Shown here in pieces: positions 47,001 to 54,482 of a stretch of 64,000 nucleotides of DNA (positions are counted from its first letter, which is position 1; every line of letters begins with the position of its first letter). Location: the NCBI GenBank assembly GCA_018672315.1, contig CP076053.1:744001-808000 (forward strand). The letters run 5' to 3'. Under the pieces are notes generated by a model. It was not told the DNA's origin and made no database searches. It saw only the letters and a list, made by a program, of their open reading frames with translations. The translations under genes and the position numbers were made by a program. Origin of the DNA: Nocardioidaceae bacterium (lineage in GTDB: Bacteria; Actinomycetota; Actinomycetes; Propionibacteriales; Nocardioidaceae).

Positions 47001-49137
47001 GCTCGAGCGCGGAGTTGGCCGTCTCGGCGAAGAACGCGCGGCGCGCCTCGTTGAGCGTCGGGATGCCGGCGTCGCGTGCTCTCGCGATGTTGAGGGAGGC
47101 GAGGTCCAGCGGCAGTCCGAGCAGGTTGTTGCGCAGCGCCTCGGTGACGAACTCGTCGATCTCGCTGCCGACCTGACGGGTCATGCCGCGGAACACCGAG
47201 CCGGCCGCCTGGTCGGGGGTCAGCCCGCCGGCGGGACCGCCGTCGGTGAACTCCTGCGGATTGAGGAACGCCTCGATCAAGCCGACGTCGTTGATGCTGC
47301 CGTCGGCGTTGCGGCGAGCCACCGTCTCGGTGAGCATCGAGTGTCCGAAGCGGTAGACCGCGTGGGCGAACTCCGCCGTGATCGACGGGTCGATGACCGG
47401 CCGGTACCCCGTTCCTCCCTCGCCGAAGACATTGACCATCGGCTGCACCTTCCGAGCGAACTCCTCGAAGACGAGGTGCTGGTACTCCATCTCCGTGACG
47501 AAGCGCGCGGCCTGGAAAAGGCGCTGGCCGTAGTCCCAGCCGGACGGGCCGTCGGTGCTGCGCCACGCCTCGAGGTTGGCCGGTGTCTCCAGGTCGGTGA
47601 CGAGAGCGTCGATGTCGGCGACGAGCCGGTTGTGCTCGGAGTGGAAGACGTGGTGCACGGCGGTCAGACCGATGTTCTCGTTCGCCCGGCCGTCACCGGC
47701 GACGTAGTGGGCGGCGAGCATCTCGTCGTCGTACGTCGCACGGTCCCCGTCGTCGGTCACCCCCGGGTCCTCATCGGGCGCGAGGTCGACCACGGGGCCC
47801 GGCCCGTCGGCGGGGTCGACGTCACCCCTCGGCAAAGCGTGGTGGGCGATGTCGTCGAGGAACGCGTGTCCTGTCCGCACCACGTCGTCCGGCACCGGTG
47901 TGCCGGCCTCACTCCCCTCGACGAGTCCGGAGTCGGTCACCAGCTGCGCGAACCCGTCGGGTCCGGGCAGGAAGTTGCCGTAGGGGTCGGTGGCGAGGAG
48001 GGGCACGTCGAGCACGTCGGTGTCCTCGAGGACGATGCCGAGCTTGTCGAGGGCCTCGCTCCTCACCCCTCCCCACGTCGCGAGTCCGCCTCCCTCACCC
48101 TCGAGGAGTCGGCCGGTGTCGACCGGTCGCCCGGTGGTGGGGTCGAGCTCGTACTCGCGCAGGAACACCTGGTGTGAGGGGTGTGAGGTGTAGGTCTGGT
48201 TCTGGTCGACGAACGGCGTCGTCGTGTTCGTGTGCTCGGTGACGTCGTCGTCGGTGCCCAGATCGCCGTCGGGGCCGGGCTGGTTGGTGGCGCGGGTGAG
48301 CAGCATGAAGTTCGTCGAGCTGCCGGGCTGGTACAGCGGGTCGCCGGGGAGCACCGGCATGTACACCGTGCCGCCGCCCTTGGTGACCAGGTCGAGGCCG
48401 TGGTCGAAGAACTGCCCGAACAACGTGAACATCGAGTTGTACGGCGCCGAGAGTCCGACGTCCGGCGCGACGTTGGGGATGGGTAGGTTGCCCTGCTCGT
48501 CGGCTGTCCCCTCGCCCGCCGCCTCGACGGCCGCCGGGTTGGCCGAGGTCTGGTCGACGATGAGGTTGCTGATCTGACGCGGGGTCGCGTCGATGACCGT
48601 GCCGCGCGTCTGGGCGTACGACGTCTGCTGCTCACCTGCGGGACCGAACGGCCCGTCCGGGTCCCCGACGTCGGCGTCCCGGAATCGAGCCGGCACCAGG
48701 CGTCGGAACGTCGTGTCGGCTGCTCCGAGAGTCTCCTTGCCCGGCAGCAGGTTGTTGCAGCTGCCGTCGACGGTCCGCAGGCCCCACGGCAGCTCGATGC
48801 CCTGCTGGTTGCCGTCCGGGATCTGGTCCGGGGCGCCCCCGAGCAGGGTGCTGCAAGGGTCCTGCGGCGTACGCGTGCTGGCGTGCCGCTCGGCGATGGC
48901 GATCTGACGCAGGATGAACCGCAGGTCGGAGCGGTTGAGGTTGAAGCCCTGCCCGACGGGCGCCGCGGCCGCGCTCGGCGCCGCGGCCGTCGTCACCGCC
49001 CCGGGGACCACCAGGCCGGCCACCGCCACCGCGAGGGCGATGGCCGGACTCGTACGCCGTCGTCCTGCTCGTCGAGGTGGATCGTCGCTCCCCCGTGACG
49101 CTCGAGGATCCGTCGTCGTCTCCAGAATCCGCTTCAC
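44080..49137 (-). CDS. Secreted animal-type haem peroxidase with RTX calcium repeats, FnIII and Ig-like domains
   Basis: A 1685-residue secreted enzyme. A long signal sequence ([20 protein letters not shown], residues 21-40, cleavage near 60) is followed by an animal haem peroxidase domain, about 70-850. The distal His is in LFGQFFDHGLDL (His246), the catalytic region in HHVFHSEHNRLVADI and the proximal His in YRFGHSMLTE (His599). RTX-type GGxGxD repeats follow (about 935-1060: GNDGDDRLQGGDGNDSIVGG). Then come FnIII (about 1350-1440), seven PQPPA repeats, a second FnIII and a C-terminal Ig-like domain (TAPTVVSTRPLAGESGV). The peroxidase-RTX layout recalls bacterial Mn(II)-oxidising peroxidases (MopA). 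GTG 49137 has GGGGAGAAG six bases upstream. Confidence 0.88.
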   Translation of the reverse strand: MKRILETTTDPRASRGSDDPPRRAGRRRTSPAIALAVAVAGLVVPGAVTTAAAPSAAAAPVGQGFNLNRSDLRFILRQIAIAERHASTRTPQDPCSTLLGGAPDQIPDGNQQGIELPWGLRTVDGSCNNLLPGKETLGAADTTFRRLVPARFRDADVGDPDGPFGPAGEQQTSYAQTRGTVIDATPRQISNLIVDQTSANPAAVEAAGEGTADEQGNLPIPNVAPDVGLSAPYNSMFTLFGQFFDHGLDLVTKGGGTVYMPVLPGDPLYQPGSSTNFMLLTRATNQPGPDGDLGTDDDVTEHTNTTTPFVDQNQTYTSHPSHQVFLREYELDPTTGRPVDTGRLLEGEGGGLATWGGVRSEALDKLGIVLEDTDVLDVPLLATDPYGNFLPGPDGFAQLVTDSGLVEGSEAGTPVPDDVVRTGHAFLDDIAHHALPRGDVDPADGPGPVVDLAPDEDPGVTDDGDRATYDDEMLAAHYVAGDGRANENIGLTAVHHVFHSEHNRLVADIDALVTDLETPANLEAWRSTDGPSGWDYGQRLFQAARFVTEMEYQHLVFEEFARKVQPMVNVFGEGGTGYRPVIDPSITAEFAHAVYRFGHSMLTETVARRNADGSINDVGLIEAFLNPQEFTDGGPAGGLTPDQAAGSVFRGMTRQVGSEIDEFVTEALRNNLLGLPLDLASLNIARARDAGIPTLNEARRAFFAETANSALEPYTSWADLNFGLRHPASLVNFVAAYGRHPDIVAATGTSARREAAQVVLDLAGTPAPTLSDPPTPQELESVQATQDAYDFVNSQGAWSDDAGRSTTGVDDIDLWMGGLAEKPMVSGGMLGATFNYVFETQLEDLQDGDRFYYLSRTAGLNLLTQLEGNSFAELVMRNTDVAGLPADTFSRPDFVFEVANLGTSGLILDDAATEWDESVLLTRMPDGTVRFGGGEHAVFNGTAGADSIRASEGDDTLRGNDGDDRLQGGDGNDSIVGGLGDDILTDLAGDDTIKGGDGDDAISSGQGFGGDLNQGGRGKDFIVGGNDMTESFAGPGDDFVFAGDGNDTVFGDDGDDWIEDGKGPFSLLQGDNGAPFQDDPNEAGHDVLNGDGGEQDYDAEGGDDIMMAGPGIQRSEGMLGFDWVTHKDDPRAADSDMDVNGLLPPSVETNRDRFDLVEALSGWELDDVLRGDDREAADLGTDHALTQEGIDRIAGLDGMVEAPFDGGNIIVGGAGSDEIEGRAGDDVLDGDLWLNARLSIRTDPADPSTEIGSADGMRAPYLPGSARTLQQAVFAGDVDPGDIVIVRELLDGGAADDVDVAVFTGSRDDYTVTVDGEWTTVTDDAGTDGTDRVRNVERLRFADETVDLTVVPAPPELLTATIEGTTASLTFSPGEVGAGLAVTGFAVQVLVDGQVVDAITGIPADAREAVVEGLTPGTPVTLRVVAVSPSGTSAPSAESGALLPEAPAPQPPAPQPPAPQPPAPQPPAPQPPAPQPPAPQPPAAPTILSAVVDGRTATVRFAPAASTGSAITGFEVQVINGGDVIRTVGGIPANATQVVIESLASGTTFTFRVVALGAFGRTAPSAASDPVRSAPADTTAPTVVSTRPLAGESGVRRNGNLWVRFSEPVAVEGGSGVLLRDVTARAFRSHTVRLSADGRVMVVDPDLRLSPRSRYRLVLRGTTQTGVRDLAGNPLARTRVVFRTR
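44693..44797 (-). repeat. Seven tandem 15-bp units encoding PQPPA repeats
   Basis: Seven in-frame units of the type ggcggctgcggtgcc (plus strand) encode the proline-rich hinge between the two fibronectin type III domains of the peroxidase. Two units are identical on each side of two slightly diverged ones, which suggests slippage-driven expansion. Confidence 0.9.
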
Positions 49138-49193
49138 GGTCTTCTCCCCTTGATCCGGCTGAGGGCTCGGAACGGCCCGGAGCAACCGTGTTC

Positions 49194-49205
49194 GCAAGCG
49201 CTTGC
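49194..49205. promoter_or_regulatory. Palindrome GCAAGCGCTTGC, candidate operator 1
   Basis: A perfect 12-bp palindrome 57 bases upstream of the peroxidase start. With its flanks (CGCAAGCGCTTGCA) it fits 13 of 14 positions of the LacI/GalR-family pattern TGnAAnCGnTTnCA. Confidence 0.6.
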
Positions 49206-49273
49206 AGATTCCTTGCGCCGAGCACGGGTCCGGCGGTCCCGTGCCGGGCGCCGACAGAGACGGGATTCCACAA

Positions 49274-49287
49274 GGTGAAGCGCTTAC
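49274..49287. promoter_or_regulatory. AAGCGCTT palindrome, candidate operator 2
   Basis: GTGAAGCGCTTACG shares the AAGCGCTT core with operator 1. The cores are 81 bp apart and this one lies 34 bases upstream of the oxidase ATG, overlapping a weak TACGGT -10 candidate at 49284-49289. Confidence 0.55.
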
Positions 49288-49320
49288 GGTCGAACACCGT
49301 CATCACGAGAGGGACTGACC

Positions 49321-50898
49321 ATGACGATGTCGAGACGTGAGCTGATGAAGCTGTCCCTGGCCGGAGGAGTCGCTCTCGGCCTACCGGTGCAGCGAGCTTT
49401 CGCCGGCGAGGACAACCTGTCGGACCGTCTCCCGGACAGCGCCCTGCCGCAGCCGTACACGGTGCCCTTCCGTCGGGTGCCGGCGCTGCGCCCCGTGCAG
49501 TCCGACGCGACGACCGACTACTACCGGCTGGCGATGCACCCGGTGGTCGCCGAGGTGATCGCCGGCTACCGGACACCGATGTGGGGGTACAACGGGCTGG
49601 TCCCCGGGCCCACCATCCGGCAACGCCGCGGTCGCGCCTCGGTCGTGCGGTGCGTGAACCAGCTGCCGGCCGAGCACCCCACGCTCGACTACGTGCCGTG
49701 GACGTCCCTGCACCTGCACGGCTCCGCGTCGCTGCCGCAGTACGACGGGTACGCCAGCGACATCACCATGCCCGGGCAGTGGAAGGACTACCGCTACCCG
49801 AACACCCAGCAGGCCCGCACGCTCTGGTACCACGACCACGGGGTGCACCACACCGCCCAGAACGTCTACATGGGTCTCGCAGGTCAGTACCACCTCCTGG
49901 ACCGGCGCGAGCGCCGGCTGCCGATCCCGAAGGGCTGGTACGACGTCGCCCTGACCGTCGGCGACATGATGTTCAAGCAGGACGGGTCGCTGCTGTTCCA
50001 CACCGACGGGGAGGACGGCTTCTACGGCGACGTCATCGCGGTCAACGGACGCGCCTGGCCGGCGATGCGCGTCGCCCGCCGCCGGTACCGGTTCCGCATC
50101 CTGAACGCCTCGGTCTCGCGTGCGTACGCCTGGTACCTCTCCGACGGCACGCCGCTGCAGGTGATCGGGACCGACGGAGGGCTCATGCCGGCTCCGGCCA
50201 CCGTCGACCGGCTCCCCCACGCGCCGGGCGAGCGCTACGAGGTCGTCATCGACTTCTCGAGGTATCCCCCGGGCGCCCGGGTGGAGCTGCGCAACAAGCA
50301 TCCGCGCAACACGACCAGGTACCGCCACACCGACAAGGTCATGGCCTTCGACGTCACCGACGCACCCTTCCGCCGCAGACACGACCAGGTGCCGAGCCGG
50401 TTGCGTCCGCGGACACCGGCCATGACGTGGCGCGAGGACGACAGCGTCGCCACGCGCGCCTTCGACTTCGGTCGCCAGGGCGGCGAGTGGGCCATCAACG
50501 AGACCACCTGGCGGGACGTCGTCGACAGCGGCTTCACCGCCGTGCTGGCGTCGCCTCTGACGGACACCTTCGAGGTCTGGGAGCTGAACAACCTGCACGG
50601 CGGATGGCACCACCCCGCCCACATCCACTTCGTCGACCTACGGATCCTCAGCCGCAACGGCGGGCCGCCTCACCCGCACGAGCGGGGAGCGAAGGACGTC
50701 GTCTTCCTCGGGGAGAACGAGAGCGTGCGCGTCCTCGTCGGCTTCGAGGGCGGGCATGGGCGCTACATGATGCACTGCCACGACCTCGTGCACGAGGACC
50801 ACGACATGATGGCGCAGTTCGAGATCCTCGACCCCGCGGGAGACGCGTACGACCCCTTCGACGACCCGCCGCGGCACGACCCGGAGGACGAGTGGTGA
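49321..50898 (+). CDS. Tat-exported multicopper oxidase (CotA/bilirubin oxidase-like)
   Basis: A 525-residue copper enzyme that couples substrate oxidation to four-electron reduction of O2. The Tat signal is MSRRELMKLSLAGGVALG, with cleavage near RAFAGED. Copper ligands are all visible: SLHLHGSASL (about 136), WYHDHGVHH (about 171), GWHHPAHIHFVDL (about 421) and MMHCHDLVHEDHDMM (about 483), which supplies the type 1 His-Cys-His-Met set. Three cupredoxin domains fit the length. GAGAGG lies six bases upstream of ATG 49321. It is divergent from the haem peroxidase and coupled to a membrane protein. Likely substrates are phenolics, bilirubin-like pigments or metal ions such as Mn(II). Confidence 0.92.
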   Translation: MTMSRRELMKLSLAGGVALGLPVQRAFAGEDNLSDRLPDSALPQPYTVPFRRVPALRPVQSDATTDYYRLAMHPVVAEVIAGYRTPMWGYNGLVPGPTIRQRRGRASVVRCVNQLPAEHPTLDYVPWTSLHLHGSASLPQYDGYASDITMPGQWKDYRYPNTQQARTLWYHDHGVHHTAQNVYMGLAGQYHLLDRRERRLPIPKGWYDVALTVGDMMFKQDGSLLFHTDGEDGFYGDVIAVNGRAWPAMRVARRRYRFRILNASVSRAYAWYLSDGTPLQVIGTDGGLMPAPATVDRLPHAPGERYEVVIDFSRYPPGARVELRNKHPRNTTRYRHTDKVMAFDVTDAPFRRRHDQVPSRLRPRTPAMTWREDDSVATRAFDFGRQGGEWAINETTWRDVVDSGFTAVLASPLTDTFEVWELNNLHGGWHHPAHIHFVDLRILSRNGGPPHPHERGAKDVVFLGENESVRVLVGFEGGHGRYMMHCHDLVHEDHDMMAQFEILDPAGDAYDPFDDPPRHDPEDEW

Positions 50899-51467
50899 GC
50901 AGCGGCACCGCCCCGGTGTCGGTGGTCGACGCCCCCTCGCGCGACAGACCGACGGTGTCGACCCTGATCGCCGCCGGGTGCTGCGGACTCGCCGGGTTCC
51001 TGCACATCGCCGCCTTCCCGGATCACTTCTTCGCCACGCCGGCACTCGGGGCGACCCTCCTCGTCGTCGGCGTCGGCCAGCTCCTGGCGACGCTCGTGCT
51101 GCTCGATGCACCCGGGCCGCGCACCGTCGCCTTCCTGGCCTGGACGCACATGATGTTCATCGCCGCCTACGTGGCGACCCGGACGATGGACATCCCTCTC
51201 ATGCCGCTGCACGTCGGAGCCGGGCACGTCGACGCCGCCGACGTGGCGGCCGCGGCACCCGGCAGCCGGGGCAACGGCATCCCTGTCTACCCGGGCTCCC
51301 GGATCGAGCCCGTCGGCACATGGGACCTCCTCTGCGTGCTCGCCGAGGCCGCCCTGGTCGTCCTCCTGGTGAGGTCGTCCCCGGGTCCGCACCGCAGAGC
51401 GCTCGTCGACGGCGCCGTCCTCCTCACGATCGGGCTGCTGGTGCTGCGACTGACGACGGGCAGCTAG
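50895..51467 (+). CDS. Five-helix membrane protein coupled to the multicopper oxidase
   Basis: A 190-residue protein I do not recognise. Predicted helices lie at about 22-40, 48-70, 76-95, 142-160 and 170-186. Potential metal or haem ligands lie in or near the first four: His37 and His44 in GFLHIAAFPDHFF, His85 with two Met in AWTHMMFIA, and His106 and His111 in PLMPLHVGAGHVD. A long outer loop (100-140) has GNGIPVYPGSRIEP. GTG 50895 overlaps the oxidase stop by four bases (GTGA), so both are made together. It could supply copper, hold the oxidase at the membrane, or pass electrons; these are inferences. Confidence 0.75.
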   Translation: MSSGTAPVSVVDAPSRDRPTVSTLIAAGCCGLAGFLHIAAFPDHFFATPALGATLLVVGVGQLLATLVLLDAPGPRTVAFLAWTHMMFIAAYVATRTMDIPLMPLHVGAGHVDAADVAAAAPGSRGNGIPVYPGSRIEPVGTWDLLCVLAEAALVVLLVRSSPGPHRRALVDGAVLLTIGLLVLRLTTGS

Positions 51468-51515
51468 CGTCCCCACCTGGTCCACTGTTCCGGGGCGCCG
51501 ACCTCGCCATCGTGA

Positions 51516-51521
51516 TAACGT
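51516..51521 (+). promoter_or_regulatory. Putative -10 box of the orphan response regulator gene
   Basis: TAACGT at 51516-51521 predicts a leader of about 30 bases with GGAGG before ATG 51558. The ribosome site lies in the loop of ATGAC-N6-GTCAT (51539-51554). Confidence 0.4.
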
Positions 51522-51557
51522 TTGCGTCCAGGTCACCCATGACTCGGAGGTCATCCG

Positions 51558-52250
51558 ATGTCGTCTCTCGCCCGCACTCCGGTCGGTGTCGAGCGGAGGC
51601 TGCGTCGCGTGCTGGTCGTCGACGACCACGAGGCCATCTGCGACCTCCTCGCCACCGTCATGACCCCCGAGCGCGGTCTCGAGTGCATCGGGACCGCGGT
51701 GACAGCCGATCGCGCCCTGCGCCTGCTGTCGGCCCAACGCCCCGACGTGGTGCTCATGGACGTCCGCCTGGGGTCGGACGACGGCATCGCCCTGACCCGG
51801 GTGATCGTCGACCGCGACCCCGCCGTCGCCGTGGTCCTGCTGACCGGCCTCCCGGTGCAGGACCTGCTCAGCAGAGCCCTCGCAAGCGGAGCCAGCGCCC
51901 TGTTGGAGAAGAGTCGAGGACTCAGCGAGGTCTTCGACGCGATCCACCGCGCTCGACCGGGGATCTTCAGCTCACCGTCCGGCCATCTGCTCGGTCTCGC
52001 ACGGTCGTCCGGAGCGGCCACCGAGATCAGCCTCACGCCCCGCGAGCGGGAGGTGCTCGAGATGTTGGCGGCCGGACGAGACATCAGCACGATCAGTCGC
52101 TCGCTCGCCATCTCGATCCACACCGGCCGCGGGCACGTGAAGTCCCTCCTGGGGAAGCTGGGGGTCCACAGCCAGCTGCAGGCAGTGGCGAAGGCGCACG
52201 AGCTGGGTCTGGTGCACACCCCCGCCTCCCAGACCGACGACGAGCGCTGA
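51558..52250 (+). CDS. Orphan LuxR-family response regulator
   Basis: A 230-residue regulator without a kinase partner nearby. The receiver has acidic residues in VLVVDDHEAICDLL, phospho-acceptor Asp in VVLMDVRLGSDDG (about 74), LLTGLP with the switch Thr, and Lys in LLEKSRGLSE, so phosphorylation is feasible. The LuxR helix-turn-helix reads LTPREREVLEMLAAGRDIST and SIHTGRGHVKSLLGKLGVH. GGAGG is seven bases upstream of ATG 51558. It follows the oxidase/membrane-protein operon by 90 bases on the same strand and precedes a SARP gene. Control of the oxidative locus is plausible but unproven. Confidence 0.9.
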   Translation: MSSLARTPVGVERRLRRVLVVDDHEAICDLLATVMTPERGLECIGTAVTADRALRLLSAQRPDVVLMDVRLGSDDGIALTRVIVDRDPAVAVVLLTGLPVQDLLSRALASGASALLEKSRGLSEVFDAIHRARPGIFSSPSGHLLGLARSSGAATEISLTPREREVLEMLAAGRDISTISRSLAISIHTGRGHVKSLLGKLGVHSQLQAVAKAHELGLVHTPASQTDDER

Positions 52251-52264
52251 CGACGGAACCCACA

Positions 52265-52279
52265 CCCCCTTTTAGGGGG
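52265..52279 (+). terminator. Short hairpin after the response regulator gene
   Basis: CCCCCT-TTT-AGGGGG, a 6-bp stem with a 3-base loop, lies 15 bases past the stop. It could be a weak terminator or a feature of the SARP promoter region. Confidence 0.4.
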
Positions 52280-52367
52280 GCTGGGCCCTCTCGCTGGGGG
52301 ATGTGGCCGAACACGGCGAGGCGCAGTCTTGTCCCGGGACGCCGTACCTGCTGGCAAGGGGGACGCT

Positions 52368-53180
52368 TTGGGACGCATCAGGCTGTTCGGACTCACCCGG
52401 GTCGACAGCGGGACCAGCACCATCGTCGGCTTCCCCAGCGTCAAGTCGCGGCAGCTGCTCGAGCTGCTGGCGCTGACGCCGGGCATCCCCGTCGACAAGG
52501 CGCGCCTCGCCGAGAACCTGTGGGACGGAGACCCACCACCGTCGTTCGCGGGATCGCTGGAGAGCCACGTCTGCCGGCTCCGTCGTCTGATGTCGGAGGC
52601 GGGCTGGACCTCGGCGATCGTCACCGTCGCCGGCGGCTACGTGCTGGATCCCGGGGTCCCCGTCGACGTCGCCGTGGCACGCGAGGTGCTCGCCGGATCA
52701 CTGGACCTGACCCCGCCGCGGGCGTGCCTGCGAGTGGCGGCGATCGCTCCGCCCCCCTCGGCCACGTTGCTCGCGAGCAGCCCCTTCTCCGCGTACGCCG
52801 AGGAGGCCCGAGCCGATCTGGCCAGCATGATGTCCACCGCGATGCGACGCGCCTGCGCCGGCGCACTCAGCCTCGGCGACGGCGACCTCGCGGTGTGGCT
52901 GGGCCGCCGGGCCCTGCAGGAGGAGCCCCTGTGCGACGCGAACGCCCTGGCACTCATGCGCGCCATGACCGCGGCGGGTGCCACCTGTGAGGCGTTCCGG
53001 GTGTACGCCGATTTCCGCGACCGCGTCCGCGACGAGCTCGGCGTGGAGCCGGGGGCGGACGTGCAGCGCTTCTACCTCGCCGAGCTGCAGCGCAACGACC
53101 GGGACCGTGCCACGGTCGCACCGGTCGAACGTGCGCTGCTGCGACGACTGCTGTCGTCCACCGGCCCGAGCGGTGGGTGA
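52368..53180 (+). CDS. SARP-type transcriptional activator with BTAD domain
   Basis: A 270-residue AfsR/DnrI-like regulator without the ATPase extension. The OmpR-type winged-helix domain covers about 1-95 (IRLFGLTRVDSG; VKSRQLLELLALTPGIPVDK; LWDGDPPPSFAGSLESHVCR). The bacterial transcriptional activation domain covers about 115-250 (LGRRALQEEPLCDANALALM; DFRDRVRDELGVEPGADVQR). I chose TTG 52368 because GGGGGA precedes it by six bases and SARP proteins begin with the strand RIRLFG; a TTG thirteen codons upstream is the alternative. SARPs usually activate secondary-metabolite clusters, but none is in the window. Confidence 0.87.
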   Translation: MGRIRLFGLTRVDSGTSTIVGFPSVKSRQLLELLALTPGIPVDKARLAENLWDGDPPPSFAGSLESHVCRLRRLMSEAGWTSAIVTVAGGYVLDPGVPVDVAVAREVLAGSLDLTPPRACLRVAAIAPPPSATLLASSPFSAYAEEARADLASMMSTAMRRACAGALSLGDGDLAVWLGRRALQEEPLCDANALALMRAMTAAGATCEAFRVYADFRDRVRDELGVEPGADVQRFYLAELQRNDRDRATVAPVERALLRRLLSSTGPSGG

Positions 53181-53185
53181 GGAAG

Positions 53186-53260
<75 letters not shown>

Positions 53261-53382
53261 TGGCTGGTCACTCGCCGGCGAGCCGGTGAGCAACCTGATG
53301 AAGAGTAACGAACGCGTGACCACGATGCGAACCCAGGGGGCGGTGGGGTGGACGTGGCGTACGCCTCACCGCCCGTGACGGC

Positions 53383-54075
53383 TCAGAGCAGGTCCGCGAT
53401 GCTCGCGACGCTGCGGTTGTAGGCCATCAGACGCCATCGACCGGCCTCGCCCGCCACCGCGGCCTCAGCGCTCTCGACCGCCGAGCTGCGCGGTCGGTCG
53501 GTCCGCTCGAGGAGCTCCACCCAGCCGCAGTTGTCCAGCACACCGGCCTCGCGTGCGAAGGACTCCCCGAGCCCGGTGAGCACACCGAGACCGACCTTCG
53601 TGCAGGCCCCGTGGGCCGCCACCACGGCCAGCCCGCCGGGCGTCAGGTCGCCGACCACGTCGGCGACGGCGGCGCAGTACCGCGCGGCGAGGTCGGCGTC
53701 GGTCTCGGCGCCCGGCAGAGCGGCCCAGGAACGCCCCCCGGCCTCCCAGGCCGCGAGGTCGTCGGGACGCTGCGCGGCGAGCTCGTCGTACGTCAGGCCC
53801 TCCAGCACGCCGAGCGAACGCTCGCGGAGTCTCTCGTCCACGGTGAGCGTGACCGCGGCGGCGCGGGCGACGGCGCTGCCGGTCTCCAGGGCCCGGGAGA
53901 GGTCGGAGGACCACACCACGTCCGGTCGCATGGCCCCCAGCACGGGCCCGGTCGCCTCGGCCTGCGCCCGCCCGACCTCGTCGAGGGCCACGTCGGAGTG
54001 CCCCTGCGCCCGTCGTTCGGCGTTCCAGGCGGTGCGACCGTGGCGCAGCAGCACGAGTCGCCGCGGCTCGCTCAC
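53383..54075 (-). CDS. Histidine phosphatase family protein
   Basis: A 230-residue phosphoglycerate mutase-like phosphatase. The phospho-His motif is LVLLRHGRTAWNAERR (His near residue 12). The second-half catalytic residues fit in LRERSLGVLEGLTYDEL and VVAAHGACTKVGLGVL. It lacks the extra segments of true cofactor-dependent mutases, so it is probably a broad phosphatase. GTG 54075 overlaps the rsfS stop by four bases (GTGA), which sets the start; the frame open upstream is not used. It ends the nadD-rsfS operon, a common actinobacterial trio. Confidence 0.9.
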   Translation of the reverse strand: MSEPRRLVLLRHGRTAWNAERRAQGHSDVALDEVGRAQAEATGPVLGAMRPDVVWSSDLSRALETGSAVARAAAVTLTVDERLRERSLGVLEGLTYDELAAQRPDDLAAWEAGGRSWAALPGAETDADLAARYCAAVADVVGDLTPGGLAVVAAHGACTKVGLGVLTGLGESFAREAGVLDNCGWVELLERTDRPRSSAVESAEAAVAGEAGRWRLMAYNRSVASIADLL

Positions 54076-54482
54076 CCGGCGGTCGAGTCCGTCGTGGGTG
54101 CGGGCCCCTCGCGGCCCGAGGTCACCTCGGCAGGGAGGTCGAGCAACGGGCAGTCGCGCCACAGCCGCTCGAGCGCGTAGAAGGACCGCTCCTCCTCGTG
54201 CTGCACGTGCACGACGATGTCGGTGTAGTCCAGCAGGACCCACCGCCCCTCGCGCTCGCCCTCGCGGCGCACGGGCTTGGCCCCGGCGCCCCGCAGTGCC
54301 TCCTCGACGGCGTCGACGATCGACTTCACCTGCCGGTCGTTCGGCGCGGAGCAGACCAGGAACGCATCGGTGATGTAGAGCTGCTCGGAGACGTCGAAGG
54401 CGACGATCTGGTGGGCGAGCTTGTCGGAGGCGGCACGCGCGGCGGTGTGCACGAGCTCGACGGCACGGTCGGTGGCTGTCAC
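54072..54482 (-). CDS. rsfS: Ribosomal silencing factor RsfS
   Basis: Binds ribosomal protein uL14 and blocks subunit joining in slow growth. The 136 residues contain the family core: DKLAHQIVAFDVSEQLYITD (about 20), FLVCSAPNDRQVKSIVDAVE (about 42) and EGRWVLLDYTDIVVHVQHEE followed by RSFYALERLW. Length is normal. It starts directly after the nadD stop and overlaps the phosphatase gene, so all three form one coupled unit. Confidence 0.95.
   Translation of the reverse strand: MTATDRAVELVHTAARAASDKLAHQIVAFDVSEQLYITDAFLVCSAPNDRQVKSIVDAVEEALRGAGAKPVRREGEREGRWVLLDYTDIVVHVQHEEERSFYALERLWRDCPLLDLPAEVTSGREGPAPTTDSTAG

Noticed and set aside
45589-48177. An 862-codon open frame on the plus strand, opposite the peroxidase gene
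   Set aside because: It is the antisense shadow of the high-G+C peroxidase gene; the translation is Val/Gly/Arg-rich without recognisable domains, while the minus frame has intact haem peroxidase and RTX motifs.
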